Below are positions 22,690 through 33,366 of a stretch of DNA of 64,000 nt, in pieces. The DNA is taken from NCBI GenBank assembly GCA_028673005.1, contig CM054117.1, positions 51,209,870 to 51,273,869 of the forward strand. The letters run 5' to 3'. Position numbers and translations under genes: made by a program. How positions within the stretch are numbered: the stretch's first letter is position 1; each line of letters starts with the position of its first letter. Origin of the DNA: Tanypteryx hageni (Eukaryota; Arthropoda; Insecta; Odonata; Petaluridae). The notes beneath the pieces are model-generated. The model saw only the letters and a program-made list of their open reading frames with translations, was not told the DNA's origin and ran no database searches.

Positions 22690-24512
22690 CGAGTTAAAAT
22701 ATCTGATGCGGCCACCACATGACTTTCTCCATATCTGTAATATATTTCTAAAAATTCCAAATAGGTTAAATGATAATAAATATTTTCAAGGAACTGCGAG
22801 AAAAATTTAAAGATTTTATAAAGAACAGAAATAAACTCAAACAGTAGCCTTCTGATATTGGATATATCCACGAAACTCCAACAATTATGAAAATAAAAAG
22901 GAGAGTTAACTAAGCATAAAGTGTTTACATTAATCGCTGGTAGGTGGTGTGGTGGTGCCAGCTGAATAAATAGTTTTTAAAATATCTCTTGAACAATGTA
23001 TTATATGAGAATGTCTTTCTAACAAACGTATAACATTAAATTTTATGCAACTTTTATTCCAGAACATTTTTACATTCATAAAATATTAAAATAAATATAA
23101 AACAAGTTGGGATGTACACGGGTTACCCGTGGTACAGAAGTGCTTTACGTAGTATAATCGTATATTAATATATTGCTTTGAAAACAAAATTACATTTTGA
23201 GTATATACATAGACGTTTGGCTCAACCTTATGGAATTTACTCATAATGAAAACAAGAACTTTACTTTCACAAATTTGTGGGAGTAACTAAGTTCTTGATT
23301 TCATTATCTTTCCCTATATTGTGGCAGCCCTGGTTTTTAGTTCCGTTTTAAACATATTCATTTTCTTTTGTCATTCTATACTCTCCCAACAAACAAAATT
23401 TCTTTGATATCCGTTTAGTCAATATGTACTTTCGAAATTAATAGTTACAGTCAAATTCTAACTTTGATATTATGGTAGCCCTGTATAGTCGACCTGGTTT
23501 GAATATAATCATTTTGTTATTTATTTATATAAAGATTATATACATCATATTTGGTTAAAATCCATGCCGTCAGTTCTCTAGAATTATGTGTAAGATAAAT
23601 ATTATTTTAGTTTTTACTGTGGTAGCCGTGCTCTTTAGCTCCGATTTAAACATCTTGATTTCATTATGGTATGTTGTATACATCTTATATACAAAATTTT
23701 ATTGAAATCCGTTCGGCCAATTCCTTCCAACTCTATAATTAGTAAAAGAATTTAATTTGTAATTGTGGGCCCCTGTTTAGCTGATTCAGTTTAAATATGC
23801 TATTATGGTTTTCTATATATGTGTACATTATAAGTATTATAATTTAGTTCAAATTGATGTAGACATTTAAACACAAATATGTGTAAAAATAATGTTTTTT
23901 ATTTTTTGGATTTTGGCAGCCCTTCTTTCCATATCTATACTAAACATCTTGATTTTATTTTATATATTAAACGCCTCCTTCCTACAAAATGTCATTGAAA
24001 TCGGTTAAGCAAATTCATTCCAAATTCATAATTACAGAAAAGTTTAACTTTGTAATTGTGGCACCCCTGCATAGTCGACTCGGTCCAAATATGCCGATTT
24101 GGTTATTAATTTATGTGAATATTATATGTAATAAATTTGGTTGAAATGGGTTAAGCCAATTATTCCCTGATATATGCGTACGGACGGACATCACGAAGAT
24201 AATAGTGCTTTTCAGCAATGACGAAAAGCACTAAAAACGGATGTGACAAGAGTAAACGCCCACTTCTGGTGAAATGGTGTTAGCTAAAATATAATGTTCT
24301 TGACTTGTTAATACAAATGCTAAATATAAAATTTTATGCTGATCGGAATATTAGTTTTTGAGTTAGAGCGCCCACAAAGTTCCGGTCACAGGCACACCTA
24401 CAGACATCATCGAGAAAATAGCCAAAATGTGTTCAGGGTGCTTAAAAGCATGTATTTCCGTTGAAATCTCGAATTTGATTTTTTTCTCTATGATTCGTAT
24501 ATGGAAAAAGTA
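22690..24512 (-). repeat. Dispersed repeat B, copy 3, split by element C
   Basis: 22690-23105 matches the reverse complement of the right part of copy 2 (gatgCGGCCACCACATGACTT near its start). 24236-24512 matches the reverse complement of its left part (ATGTGACAAGAGTAAACGCC onward). Copies 2 and 4 are continuous across the corresponding point, so the intervening DNA is an insertion. Confidence 0.75.
23106..24235 (-). mobile_element. Hairpin-headed modular element C, copy 1
   Basis: About 1.13 kb inserted in repeat B and colinear, in reverse, with 48513-49545. Its head carries a perfect 10-bp hairpin: AGTGCTTTTC at 24204-24213 with GAAAAGCACT at 24223-24232. CGTCCGTACG-type sequence follows, then roughly 147-bp modules with 'GGCAGCCCT', 'TAAACATCTTGATTT' and 'GGCCAATTCCTTCC' phrases (as read on the plus strand). 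The tail has a second hairpin, CACGGGTTACCCGTG at about 23118-23132. It has no ORF, so it is non-autonomous. A hairpin near one end and no inverted repeats might point to a Helitron-like element, but I cannot confirm the required end signals. Confidence 0.65.
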
Positions 24513-25742
24513 AAAAATCGGTGCATCGTATATTGCGCTCTTATCCTTGAGTCTTTGACCCATACAGTAATGCCATCGGTTACACAAGCAGGAATTAACG
24601 AGCGGAAATTATTTCCTTGCAATTTGTCTGGGCGCTTACTCTGAGCACCAGGGTCCTTGCATGACCTCAGAGAAATGGGGAAGAGCTCGATTTCTTATAC
24701 GGTAAAGGTACGTAATCGGGAAATGTGTGCATTTACCGGTGCATATTTACCACCAAGCTCGGTAAATTAAGTTTAAGTTTCCAGAAATACGTATTATCCG
24801 TACATTTCCCGGTAAATGTGTACTTTTACCGATGTACCTTGGTAAATGTGGAAATAAGTAAGAATGAGAAATGCTACACTTTAATAATTACGTTAATTTA
24901 TAACAAAAATCATCGAGGGTTGGGTTCCACTGATATATATTAAGATGAACGCTTCCCAACCCGAGGGAGGAACACAGTGAAGGTGAGGAGGAACCAAAAA
25001 CACTTCGACTAACTTACCCAACCCGGTGGGGCCGAGTAAAATTTTCCTTCAAGTTCAAATAAGTCGCTTAAACTTGCCACCAAAAACATTTATGTTCAAA
25101 CAAAAACGAGATCATTCTCTCTCGTTTCCTCTTGGCGTAAACTACAAAATATTTTCTGTTGGTCGCATGTTGGGTTTGAAAGTTAGAAATGATGTATCAG
25201 GTTACATCCAAACGAGAAATTTTAGAATGGATGAACCTTGTATCGCGCTCGCAAGATCCGATTGGGGGACTATTTTACCTCTGGAATATTTTACCCCAGA
25301 GAGATCCATAGAGATATTTGAAGCTTTTCAGCCTATCATGGGATATATAATGAGGTAGTTTCCCCTTGCTTTCCTCATCGCAGTTTCACAGAGTGATTAC
25401 CCATCTGTAGCTGTTCAGATCCACATGATCACCATCTACAGAGGTACTGTGCAAGCTGCTGCCCTTGCACAGGGGGATGTAAAACTCCCAAGACTGCTTC
25501 TTAGTCTGACTCTTCCCCTCAGACCAATCCGGCTTGGATGGTCCTACCAGGAGAATTATCTCCCACCGGCATAGCTCTTTGGTTCATAAGAGTACACAAA
25601 CCCTCCCACTTCTGTAAGGTTATGTATTCCTTAGAGAGGGCCGTGGATTATAAGCATTGCGTAATTTTCACAATGGCAAATACATTGAAACACAAGAAAC
25701 AAAGGTGTTGTGATGATTTGTTATGCATGCTCGCATAAATCT
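24513..25742. other. Unannotated DNA with a GC-richer block at 25376-25620
   Basis: 24640-25020 contains several GGTAAATGT-type short repeats. A 110-codon ORF at 25026-25358 shows no motif I know. The block at 25376-25620 is GC-richer with sharp edges and includes CCAATCCGGCTTGGATGG. It could be an old LINE untranslated region or another repeat, unclassified. Confidence 0.35.
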
Positions 25743-25900
25743 GAAATTAAATTTTGACATCCAAGAATGGAGAATCATGCCAGCATGATAGCTTGATAGC
25801 TTTTGGTTAAAGCACCTATCTTGCCAACGGGGAGACCCGGGTTCGATTCCCGGTCAAGTACGGGATTTTTTCTCCTTCTCAAATGTCAAAATTTAATTTC
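25743..25900 (+). repeat. Inverted-repeat unit enclosing a tRNA-like gene
   Basis: An 18-bp perfect inverted repeat, GAAATTAAATTTTGACAT at 25743-25760 and its reverse complement at 25883-25900, bounds 122 bp that contain a tRNA-like sequence. The pairing continues imperfectly inward for about 14 more bases. No direct target duplication was found around it. Confidence 0.75.
25790..25861 (+). tRNA. tRNA-like cloverleaf (Pol III-type; gene or SINE head)
   Basis: The 72 nt fold as a standard tRNA. The acceptor is 25790-25796 with 25854-25860 (six of seven pairs, one of them G-U). The D arm is GCTT/AAGC with a GG in its 7-nt loop. The anticodon stem is 25815-25819/25827-25831 with one mismatch and one wobble. 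The loop has T at position 33 and would give anticodon TGC. The variable loop is 5 nt. The T arm CCGGG-TTCGATT-CCCGG is perfect. The A box region TAGCTTTTGGTTAAAGCA and B box GGTTCGATTCC suit RNA polymerase III, and a T6 terminator lies at 25866-25871. The two mismatches, the C at position 37 and the enclosing inverted repeat argue for a tRNA-derived repeat or pseudogene over a working tRNA-Ala. Confidence 0.6.
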
Positions 25901-26110
25901 GCATTGAAACACTTTCACGTTGAAGAAAAAACATGGTTAAAACGGAATTTATGATGCCTATTTATTTTCCACATCAACGCGGATGAGTTGCTCTTTGTGT
26001 TCCGAAATTTCATAACTTAGCGTTATAAAATGTTAAAAATGCATCCGAATTGAAGACTAAATTGATCACGAGCATTTGTGTGGTAAAAATAACGCCTGTG
26101 CATACTAGGC

Positions 26111-26450
26111 CAGGGATCGGCAACCTTTTCTGCTTGGGGGGCCACGTTCGTAATGTGAATGCTTCGGAGGGCCGCATTGAAAGTAAAGAGAGCTTAGCCG
26201 GGCCGGATGAGTGTTCACACATCCGAAGTCATCCAGAGATTCTGTGGTCTCATTTTAGTAAAAATCATATCTAAATAATTTGCTAGCGTTAAATATTCAT
26301 CAGAAAAGGTTTTGGGACCAAACTTTTGCTGGAAAAATACAAACTTTTCTGTTAAATTGTACCGATTATTTTTCGATATGATTTCACGGGCCGCATAAAG
26401 CGCCCTAGGGGACCGCATTCAACCCACGGGCCGTATGTTGCCGACCCCTG
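26111..26450. mobile_element. Non-autonomous hAT-type element with GGGCC-rich ends
   Basis: This 340-bp element starts CAGGGATCGGCAACCTTTT and ends GTTGCCGACCCCTG; the first 14 bases differ at one position. Flanks are TACTAGGC (26103-26110) and TACTAGAC (26451-26458), an 8-bp target duplication with one mismatch. Subterminal GGGGGGCCACG and CACGGGCCG stretches resemble those at 42571-42856 and 63103-63397. No transposase. Confidence 0.88.
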
Positions 26451-27400
26451 TACTAGACTATAACCAACATTTTACGAGATATGAGGAAGAGTTTGCGTTA
26501 AGTGGAATCCCTGATTATGTTATGTAAACCATTTATGCCATTTTCTTGTTGCCTTTGGCCATAAGTCCTTAATACTGAATTTCATGAAAATCTGTTCTAT
26601 AGAAGCCGAGAACGAAATAAATAACGTTTTTTATTCTTATCGTCTTATTTCGGCTACGATGCAAAATCGCTCATTTTCTAAGTGTAAATCATATTTATTG
26701 GAAATTTTTAGCTTTTTAACGATATGTTCTTGCAGACTGTGTCATTGTTAAACCTCGAGATTGTTTTGTCGTCTTAGTCCTTATAATATACTACTATAAT
26801 ATACTTGCATTCTTCAAGCATTTCATCTCACCTTGAAAAAACATTAAAATTTAAAAAAATATATCATTATTAGATGCTTTTTTAATTCAAAAGATTTCAC
26901 GTCTGCACCGATTGCCTTTCTTTACTTATGGAACAATATTGGAGCATAACAATCCCTAAAATTTGCAATTTTAAGAATATTATACTTTTTCCATTGGGGG
27001 TACTAATGCCACACATTTCTGCCACATTTTAAAGTTATAGCACATCTAGAAGTGAAATAATATTTATGTAATTGTTTAAATTTTAAAAAGGTTTTAAGGG
27101 CCGCAATAAGAACTTAATGGAGATATGCAAATATTTATTTGTGCATTGGCACTAATCTCTAAATTACTTAAAAATTTTATCCCCCTAGCTCACCCCATAG
27201 TACCTAAACATTTATCTATATGTTTAAATTTTAAGAATTTTTAATAGCTAAATAAAGTAAAATATCAAAATTTCTATAATCCCCATTTGGTTTTTTTTTA
27301 CAAATTTAACTTTTAAAAAATTTCAGCTTCGTAGCACATTCGAAAATACACAATTTTGAAAAAATTGTTTAAACATTTGCGGATTTTTAGCGGCCGCATT
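26451..27400. other. Very AT-rich DNA, no gene
   Basis: No coding, RNA or terminal-repeat signal recognised. Confidence 0.4.
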
Positions 27401-27985
27401 GTTGAGCTTTTTCAAGTTTTTCTTTTTTCTACATAGAATTTGATACAAAATATTTGTAGAATTTTGCATCTACAAACTTATAATTTCCTATATAAAAATT
27501 ATTAAATTTTAATGTACAAATGGGGTAAAAACAACCCCTAAAAATTAACAATTTCAAAATTTTCGATTTTTCTGATTTTTTGTGAGCAAAATCCTATAAT
27601 CGTGCAGACTTTCAGCTCCCTATACATCTTAGATTGGTCTACACACATCTTTTCCCCATGCTAACTTATGGGAGATTTTCCGGGGCATCTGGAGTCGAAC
27701 CTAGGACTCTGAAAGCAAAAATAAACTTTTTCAAGATTTTAATTTTTTATATACAATTTCCTACAAAATGTTTGCAAAATCTTATACCTACGACTTATAA
27801 TTTCCGATATAAAAATGATTAAATTTACAAATGTGGTAAAAATTTTTAATTTTATGGATGGTTGTGAGCAAAACCCTATAATGGTGCAAAATTTCAGCTC
27901 CCTATTTCTCTTAGATTGGCATACACACTGGTATATCCTTTCCCAATGCTAACTTATGGGAAATATTCCGGGTAAGCAAAAATGA
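27401..27985 (+). repeat. Tandem duplication of a ~270-320-bp unit
   Basis: Unit 1 (about 27401-27690) and unit 2 (about 27720-27985) share, in order, 'CTTTTTCAAG', 'ACTTATAATTTCC(T/G)ATATAAAAAT', 'GCAAAA(T/C)CCTATAAT', 'TTTCAGCTCCCTAT', 'CTTAGATTGG', 'CCAATGCTAACTTATGGGA' (27951-27969; CCATGCTAACTTATGGGA in unit 1) and 'TTCCGGG'. The second unit has small deletions. No ORF. Confidence 0.7.
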
Positions 27986-28761
27986 TACCAATTCCTCATA
28001 GGTATTGCGGTCCTCTAGCAACACTCAATCTTTCATTTCTCCAGCTTATTGACAAGTGCCCGAAATTAATTTAAAAAAATGGCGCAATGATTTTCTTACG
28101 GGAAAAACGCAAAATTTGGAATTTCTTGAGTCGAACCCATATCACTTAGGCGAAAAGATTTCAGATTTATAGAGCATCCAGAAGTACCTAAGAGTTTTAT
28201 GACAGTGAGTGAGTGAGGCACAAGTAGCTTTATATAATAGATGCTTAAGGAAAGCGTGCTTTGAATGCTTAAATACGAGAGAAAGGAGAGAGGGGAAGAA
28301 ATAAAGGAGAGTGAGAGACAAAATTAAATGTTCCATAAATTATAAATAATTTCGGACGTATAAAAATTGTATAGCGTAATGTATTTCTTTCTCATGCAAT
28401 TTTGATTCGACCAAAACTATTTTTACTGTCTGGAACACTCAATTATGTGAATTTTATATTTATTGTTTACTTTTTAGTGCATATAAAAGTTGGTTTCATT
28501 AATTTTTTATTTCAATTAAAATTAATACTTAATTCACGTCATATTTGACTGGAAATTACGCTAGTTTATGTATATATTTTCTCTCTATCCGAGAAAGCGT
28601 CCCGGGGCATCTACTCCCCCTTTAATCCGACCCTGTTCCTAAATAGTATTTCATGCAATTTCGGTGTTTCTTTTGGGAGAAATATCGCCGTATAGCAAAG
28701 TAAAACGTCGGTATGACCATTCTGGAGTTGAAAATTTTTCTAATTAAAAATAACCAAAATA
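27986..28761. other. Unannotated AT-rich DNA
   Basis: No gene recognised. The minus-strand ORF at 28142-28336 has no motif I know. Confidence 0.4.
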
Positions 28762-29260
28762 CAGTAGTCTCGATAATCCTACCTAAACGGGAGCGAGGAG
28801 TGGTCGGATTACCGGAAACGTCGGGCTATACGGAAAAGAACGGGGCGAAACGAAACAAAAATTTGAAGTGTAACATAACTATGAAATCATGTTTATTAAT
28901 AATTATTCTACAGAACAGCTAACAAAATAGAGTACAAAACTATTATTTGAAGTTACAGTTATTGTTAAAAAAATTGAGTAATTGAGGTTTGTTTCCAGGC
29001 TCGGCAGCTGAAGCTTCAGCCCGAGAATCTAAAGTTTTTGAAGGCAGCATTTTATAGTTTAAGCCTGTCTCGTCGCAGTTATATATATGCTCGCTTAACA
29101 ATCCTTCCTTTTCAATGAGATAACGAAATTTCGCTTTAAATTTCAAAACTTCGTCCGAATTTGCCGATAACTTTTCGCCACAGATATTGAGCTGCCTATG
29201 GCTATGTCGGATTAAGCGGAATGCCGGAAAATCGAAGGTCTGATTATCGGGACTCTACAG
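28762..29260 (-). mobile_element. Internally deleted pogo/Tigger element
   Basis: Ends are CAGTAGTCTCGATAATCC (left) and GATTATCGGGACTCTACAG (right), an imperfect inverted repeat of the Tigger style, flanked by TA on both sides (28760-28761 and 29261-29262) as expected for the Tc1/mariner/pogo group. At 499 bp it is far shorter than a full element. It keeps a minus-strand transposase remnant next to its right end, so the missing part was lost by internal deletion. Confidence 0.88.
28943..29186 (-). pseudogene. Tigger/Jerky-type transposase remnant (DDE_1 start)
   Basis: About 80 residues survive on the minus strand. First comes ICGEKLSANSDEVLKFKAKF, the end of the CENP-B-like DNA-binding region. 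Then comes IYNCDETGLNYKMLPSKTL, which is the first catalytic Asp block (DETG) of the pogo/Tigger DDE transposase. After SRAEASA the family sequence stops and a short unrelated Asn/Phe-rich tail leads to a stop. The second and third catalytic Asp residues and the N-terminal part are gone, so it cannot be an active transposase. It lies wholly within the terminal repeats of the element. Confidence 0.88.
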
Positions 29261-29444
29261 TACTATTAGAAGTTAATCTATAAAAATGTAAGAAATAAAA
29301 TTTAAAAAGAGCTCGGAAATTTTGGCCTTGTCAATCAATAATAAAGCAATCAAAATCACTCCGACAATAATAAATGCCCGTATTCATGAGACGCCTTATC
29401 AACCGAATCGTCGCCGCATAAACTAAAATGCGAAAATGGAGAGT

Positions 29445-29482
<38 letters not shown>

Positions 29483-30465
29483 CGCTTCAATCGCGAATCG
29501 AATCGATCGAAGATCCAAAAATAAATAACGGCCTCCAGCGTGAGGGAAGGCATCAGTTTGACCACTCAGCTGGTCCGCAGGGAGGAGATTGGAATTCCTT
29601 TTATAGACCCGACTCAGCATCCCCGCGGGGCTTTCTTCGTCTGTATTTTACACACGCCTTCCACGTAGCGTGCCTTTCTTTCCTTCTTTTGTAGGGAGTG
29701 AAAGTGGGCTCCATGGGCTTGAGCGGCAACTCCGAGAGGGAACGACGAATGGAAAAGGAGGAAAAGGGACGCTTTTTGTAAACCTATATCGCTGGATACG
29801 GCCGTTGGATGGACCAACTAAAATGTTTTTCCTTACAGCGATGAAATCTTGTTACGCGCTTCCTCTTCCTCCATTTTTTCCTGTCCTCATTCCATCTCTG
29901 TTTTTCCTATCCTTTGTTACCGCCTCTTTTCAACTTCGTGCATCTAAATATTCTTTCTTCATTCCTCTCTTTTCCTCAGCTCATTTTTTCTCTACGTAAG
30001 ATTTATTCAATTTTAAAAAATTCAGATGTCTACTTGTTTCGATTTGGATTAGCACCATAATACTTCTTACAACATAATGTTTTGAAACCTTATCTATCCG
30101 TCATTTCTGAGGCAGTTTTAAAATGATAAATTAAACTTATTTTTTCCTTCGCGTTATGTTTCATTTCCTAATTCTATTTTTATTTCTGATAATTTTAAAT
30201 TTGATTGATCGGTTCATTATTCATTAATTAATATTATTTTCATTTCTGGCTCTTATATATTAATTATATGAAGATGTTTGTTTATGATATATTTATATTA
30301 CGTCTATGCGGATAGATTATATATATATATATATAGACTTAACCATATATTATTGACTTAACTTTCATCTGGTTCACAATGCCAACAAAATTTCTTGTTC
30401 TTTTATATACCGTAATTAACAGAATATAAAATCCCCTGCAAAAATAGTCTTAAAAAAAATTAAAA
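29261..30465. other. Unannotated DNA with GA microsatellite at 29450-29480
   Basis: There is a GAGAGA run of about 30 bp near 29450-29480, GC-richer DNA at 29400-29860, then AT-rich sequence with an AT run at 30317-30334. ORFs at 29356-29999 carry no recognisable domain. Confidence 0.4.
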
Positions 30466-31225
30466 ATCTGATGTGTCCAGCACATGACTTTTTCCATAAA
30501 GAGTAATGAGTATGGTTGAAATATTATTTACACATTGCTCTCAAGATTAGCGTGTTCAAGAATAATTATCGGCAAATACATTCGTAAATAATTTGTAAGC
30601 ACTGAATAATTTTCACAGCAAAAATACTTTAAAACACTTTTCACATGGAAAGAACAATGCGTAAATAAAATTTTTATTTTTTGCTGTGGATAACACAATA
30701 TCTATGCACTATTTAAATCACTCTTGGCGGCACAGGGATAACTATCAACATTTACAAGAAAATTTGTTTCCAAAATATAACACTAGGTGGCATTGGAAGA
30801 ATTTTGATCGTCACTAAAATTACCCTTGGAATCGTAGGCATCGTTAACAACAAAGAAAATGTTACCCTATCAACGAAATTAAAGGCATCACTTAGCGGCG
30901 TATATAACATACTCAGAAAAATAATCAAAATATCTCTTAAACAATCCGTTTTATGAAAAAATGTTTCAAACAAAAGTTATAGAACATTATATTTACTACA
31001 ATTTTAATTAAATAATTAATTAAACTAAGTTCTAACGGAGATAATCGGCAAAAACATGAGTAAACCTCCACTTCAGGTTGACCAGTTTCAGCCAAAACCA
31101 TTTTAGGCCTTTAATCACTAATAAAAATATTAAATATAAAGTTTTGTGCTGATCCAATTATTAGATTTTGAGTTAGAACGCCTACAAAACTCCTATCAGA
31201 CAGACATCATCGAGAAAATAATGAA
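30466..31225 (-). repeat. Dispersed repeat B, copy 4
   Basis: Reverse complement of the repeat at 17636-18330, from 'CAGCACATGACTTTTTCCATA' near 30478 to 'ACATCATCGAGAAAATAA' near 31205. It runs without interruption across the site where copy 3 carries element C. Internal divergence is high. Confidence 0.65.
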
Positions 31226-32920
31226 CTTACCTGAAATCATCAAAGGAAATTAGCTTACGATAAATTTCGTTAGTTTGGGCTTTCAATTTTCAAATCCAAC
31301 ATTGAAAAAAAGTCTTATATTGGGTAGGAACGGTGTTTTTCTTCCTTTTTCCCTCACTGTTTGTACACGTAATTTCCTATACTATTTCCCCAGCTCTCTT
31401 TCTCTCCCCATTCCTCTCCAATTTTAGGCGCAACCGTCACCCGCAAACAAATCTTAAGCACCCCTCCATCGATTTAGAGAAAGGGGCAAAACCTCCACAT
31501 TTTGTCTCCATAGGATAAAAAATAAAGTTCTTCACTCTATCGGATAAAAAAAAGAAGATCGGAAAGGTTTATTTGGGGAACCCTCCATCAATATCTTCCG
31601 GTTTCCCCTCCGTTCGCGTAATTCCGAACGATTCCCGAATAACAGATAGTCCTCTCGATCCTCGAAGAAAAAAAAACAGAGGTCGTTGCACCCTTCGGAC
31701 TGTAAACATTCGTCGTTGCTCTCTCTCTCTTTACTCGTTCACGGGTGATTAGGCGCACAAACTATTCTCCGGGAAGTCTATATAATAAAGGACGCACTAT
31801 CGGAAACATGCTGTTTAGGCGACTTCGTTTTACGCGCGTCCATTTCTGCCTTCAAAGGTAATGTGTAATGGCCCTCGAAATGTGAATTCCCTTTTTTGGA
31901 TGGTTTAGTGCGGCGGTACTTTGGTTTCACGGAGGGACATTCTCTTTTATTTTTCCGTCCTTTTACGGTCATGTAATATTGATATATCGATGGCCGAAGA
32001 AATAACGGTCATATATCATATATGCCGCAGTAAATTTTCATAGTGAAGGAGAGTGCTGTTTCCTTGACGTTTATTTTCTATCGCAATTGCTGTTTATGTA
32101 AAGTGTATAGTTCTACCGTTAAAACTACATAATCTTTAGGTTTAGAAATACTGAAAGGCAAACGACACATGCGTGGAAATACCCTTGCCTTGTTTTTTTA
32201 GAGAATAATAATTTTTTATGTAAGGTATAAGTTGTAAAGACGAATATATGCGTATTTTCTTCTTTGTCGTTAGGCAACGGCTCGAAAACGAAAATATTAT
32301 GGGGCCTTAAATTAAATTTATCTCTCACAGGTGAATTTGAGGATACTGAGCGTTTTTTTCGATACGTATCAGTATGGCATTTCCGCAAGTTGAGCCTCAT
32401 ATTCTCATGTCAACAGTCTTCACTATACCACCAAGCTCTCTCTCTCTCTCTCTCATTGCCTCACACTTTTCTTCGTTTTCCTTTCGTCATGTTTTCCAAC
32501 ATCAATTCTACATTATACTTTTTCATCTAAGACAAATCTCTTCGACGGTAAAAATAAATCCCTCTTATCGACTTCTTAAAAAGAAAAGTTTTGGTTTTAT
32601 GGACTTAGATTGCGCGTTGCAAATCAACAACAAACACATTCGATTAATTAAATGCAAACGAACAAAAATCCTTGGAGAAGCTCGTCTTTGTGGAATGCTT
32701 CCAGAATAGTAATAATAATGAACTTTTTTCACAGTTCCTTGTGGAAATTAAAAAGTTTATCATTTCTATTAAAAAAACGTTGCACAATAAACAGTACCGT
32801 CGGGCCCAACAACAAAAGATCATTGAATTACAAAAGACACTAGATTTTGGAGTTAATTTCGTTAAAAAATTTTTTAAAAGTAAATTACTCCTTTAGCCAA
32901 ACAATTAGAGGGTTACAACA
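31226..32920. other. Unannotated DNA, CT run at 32430-32455
   Basis: 31330-31960 has mixed composition without coding motifs. Three overlapping plus-strand ORFs (32374-32709, 32652-32843, 32672-32896) are Lys-rich and may be remains of one frame, but I do not recognise them. A CT microsatellite lies near 32430-32455. Confidence 0.35.
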
Positions 32921-32960
32921 CCCAATGCATTTCGCCCACAAGGTGGGCATCTTCAGGGGC
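32921..32960 (-). other. CTGAAGA-hairpin-GAAA motif
   Basis: On the minus strand: CTGAAGA (32950-32956), then a 6-bp perfect stem GCCCAC/GTGGGC (32934-32939 with 32943-32948), then GAAA (32930-32933). A plus-strand sequence of the same layout lies at 50958-50987. The order CUGANGA-stem-GAAA is that of a hammerhead ribozyme core, but an extra base before the stem and the lack of obvious stems I and III make this only a resemblance. Confidence 0.4.
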
Positions 32961-33366
32961 AAAACCTGTCTCAACAGTGACTGGGAGCTACCAACGATAT
33001 TGATAAAATTTGCTAAAAATACATTTTATATAAATGAAGGCAAATAAAAAGTAGCCCGTCGGTGTTTCTCTTCTTTTGTCGTTATTGGTACAATCTGTCT
33101 TTATTACCTGGCATAATATATTAACCAAATATATATAAATAGTCACCCTTAACAGTGTTTTTGACGTCTCAACCCATGGGAGGTATCCAGGTTCATTCTG
33201 TTTTTATACCAATGCTACAGAGCTGACAATTGGATTTTAGAGGCACTTTCTATTCCTATCTCAGAATGGCGACCAATCTTCGTTTCAAATGAGGTGTGGA
33301 ATCAACATACACCTTTAGATCTTGCAAAGCATCTTGAACGATCTTTCTGCAGATACATTAAAATAT

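Noticed and set aside
25026..25358. 110-codon ORF as a gene
   Set aside because: No motif, no neighbouring coding support, length within chance for this composition.
27686..28135. Further tRNA B boxes on the minus strand (GGTTCGACTC)
   Set aside because: T stems do not pair and no A box at the right spacing; only the 25790-25861 unit folds.
32921..32960. A true hammerhead ribozyme
   Set aside because: Extra unpaired base before stem II and no visible stems I and III; kept only as a resemblance.
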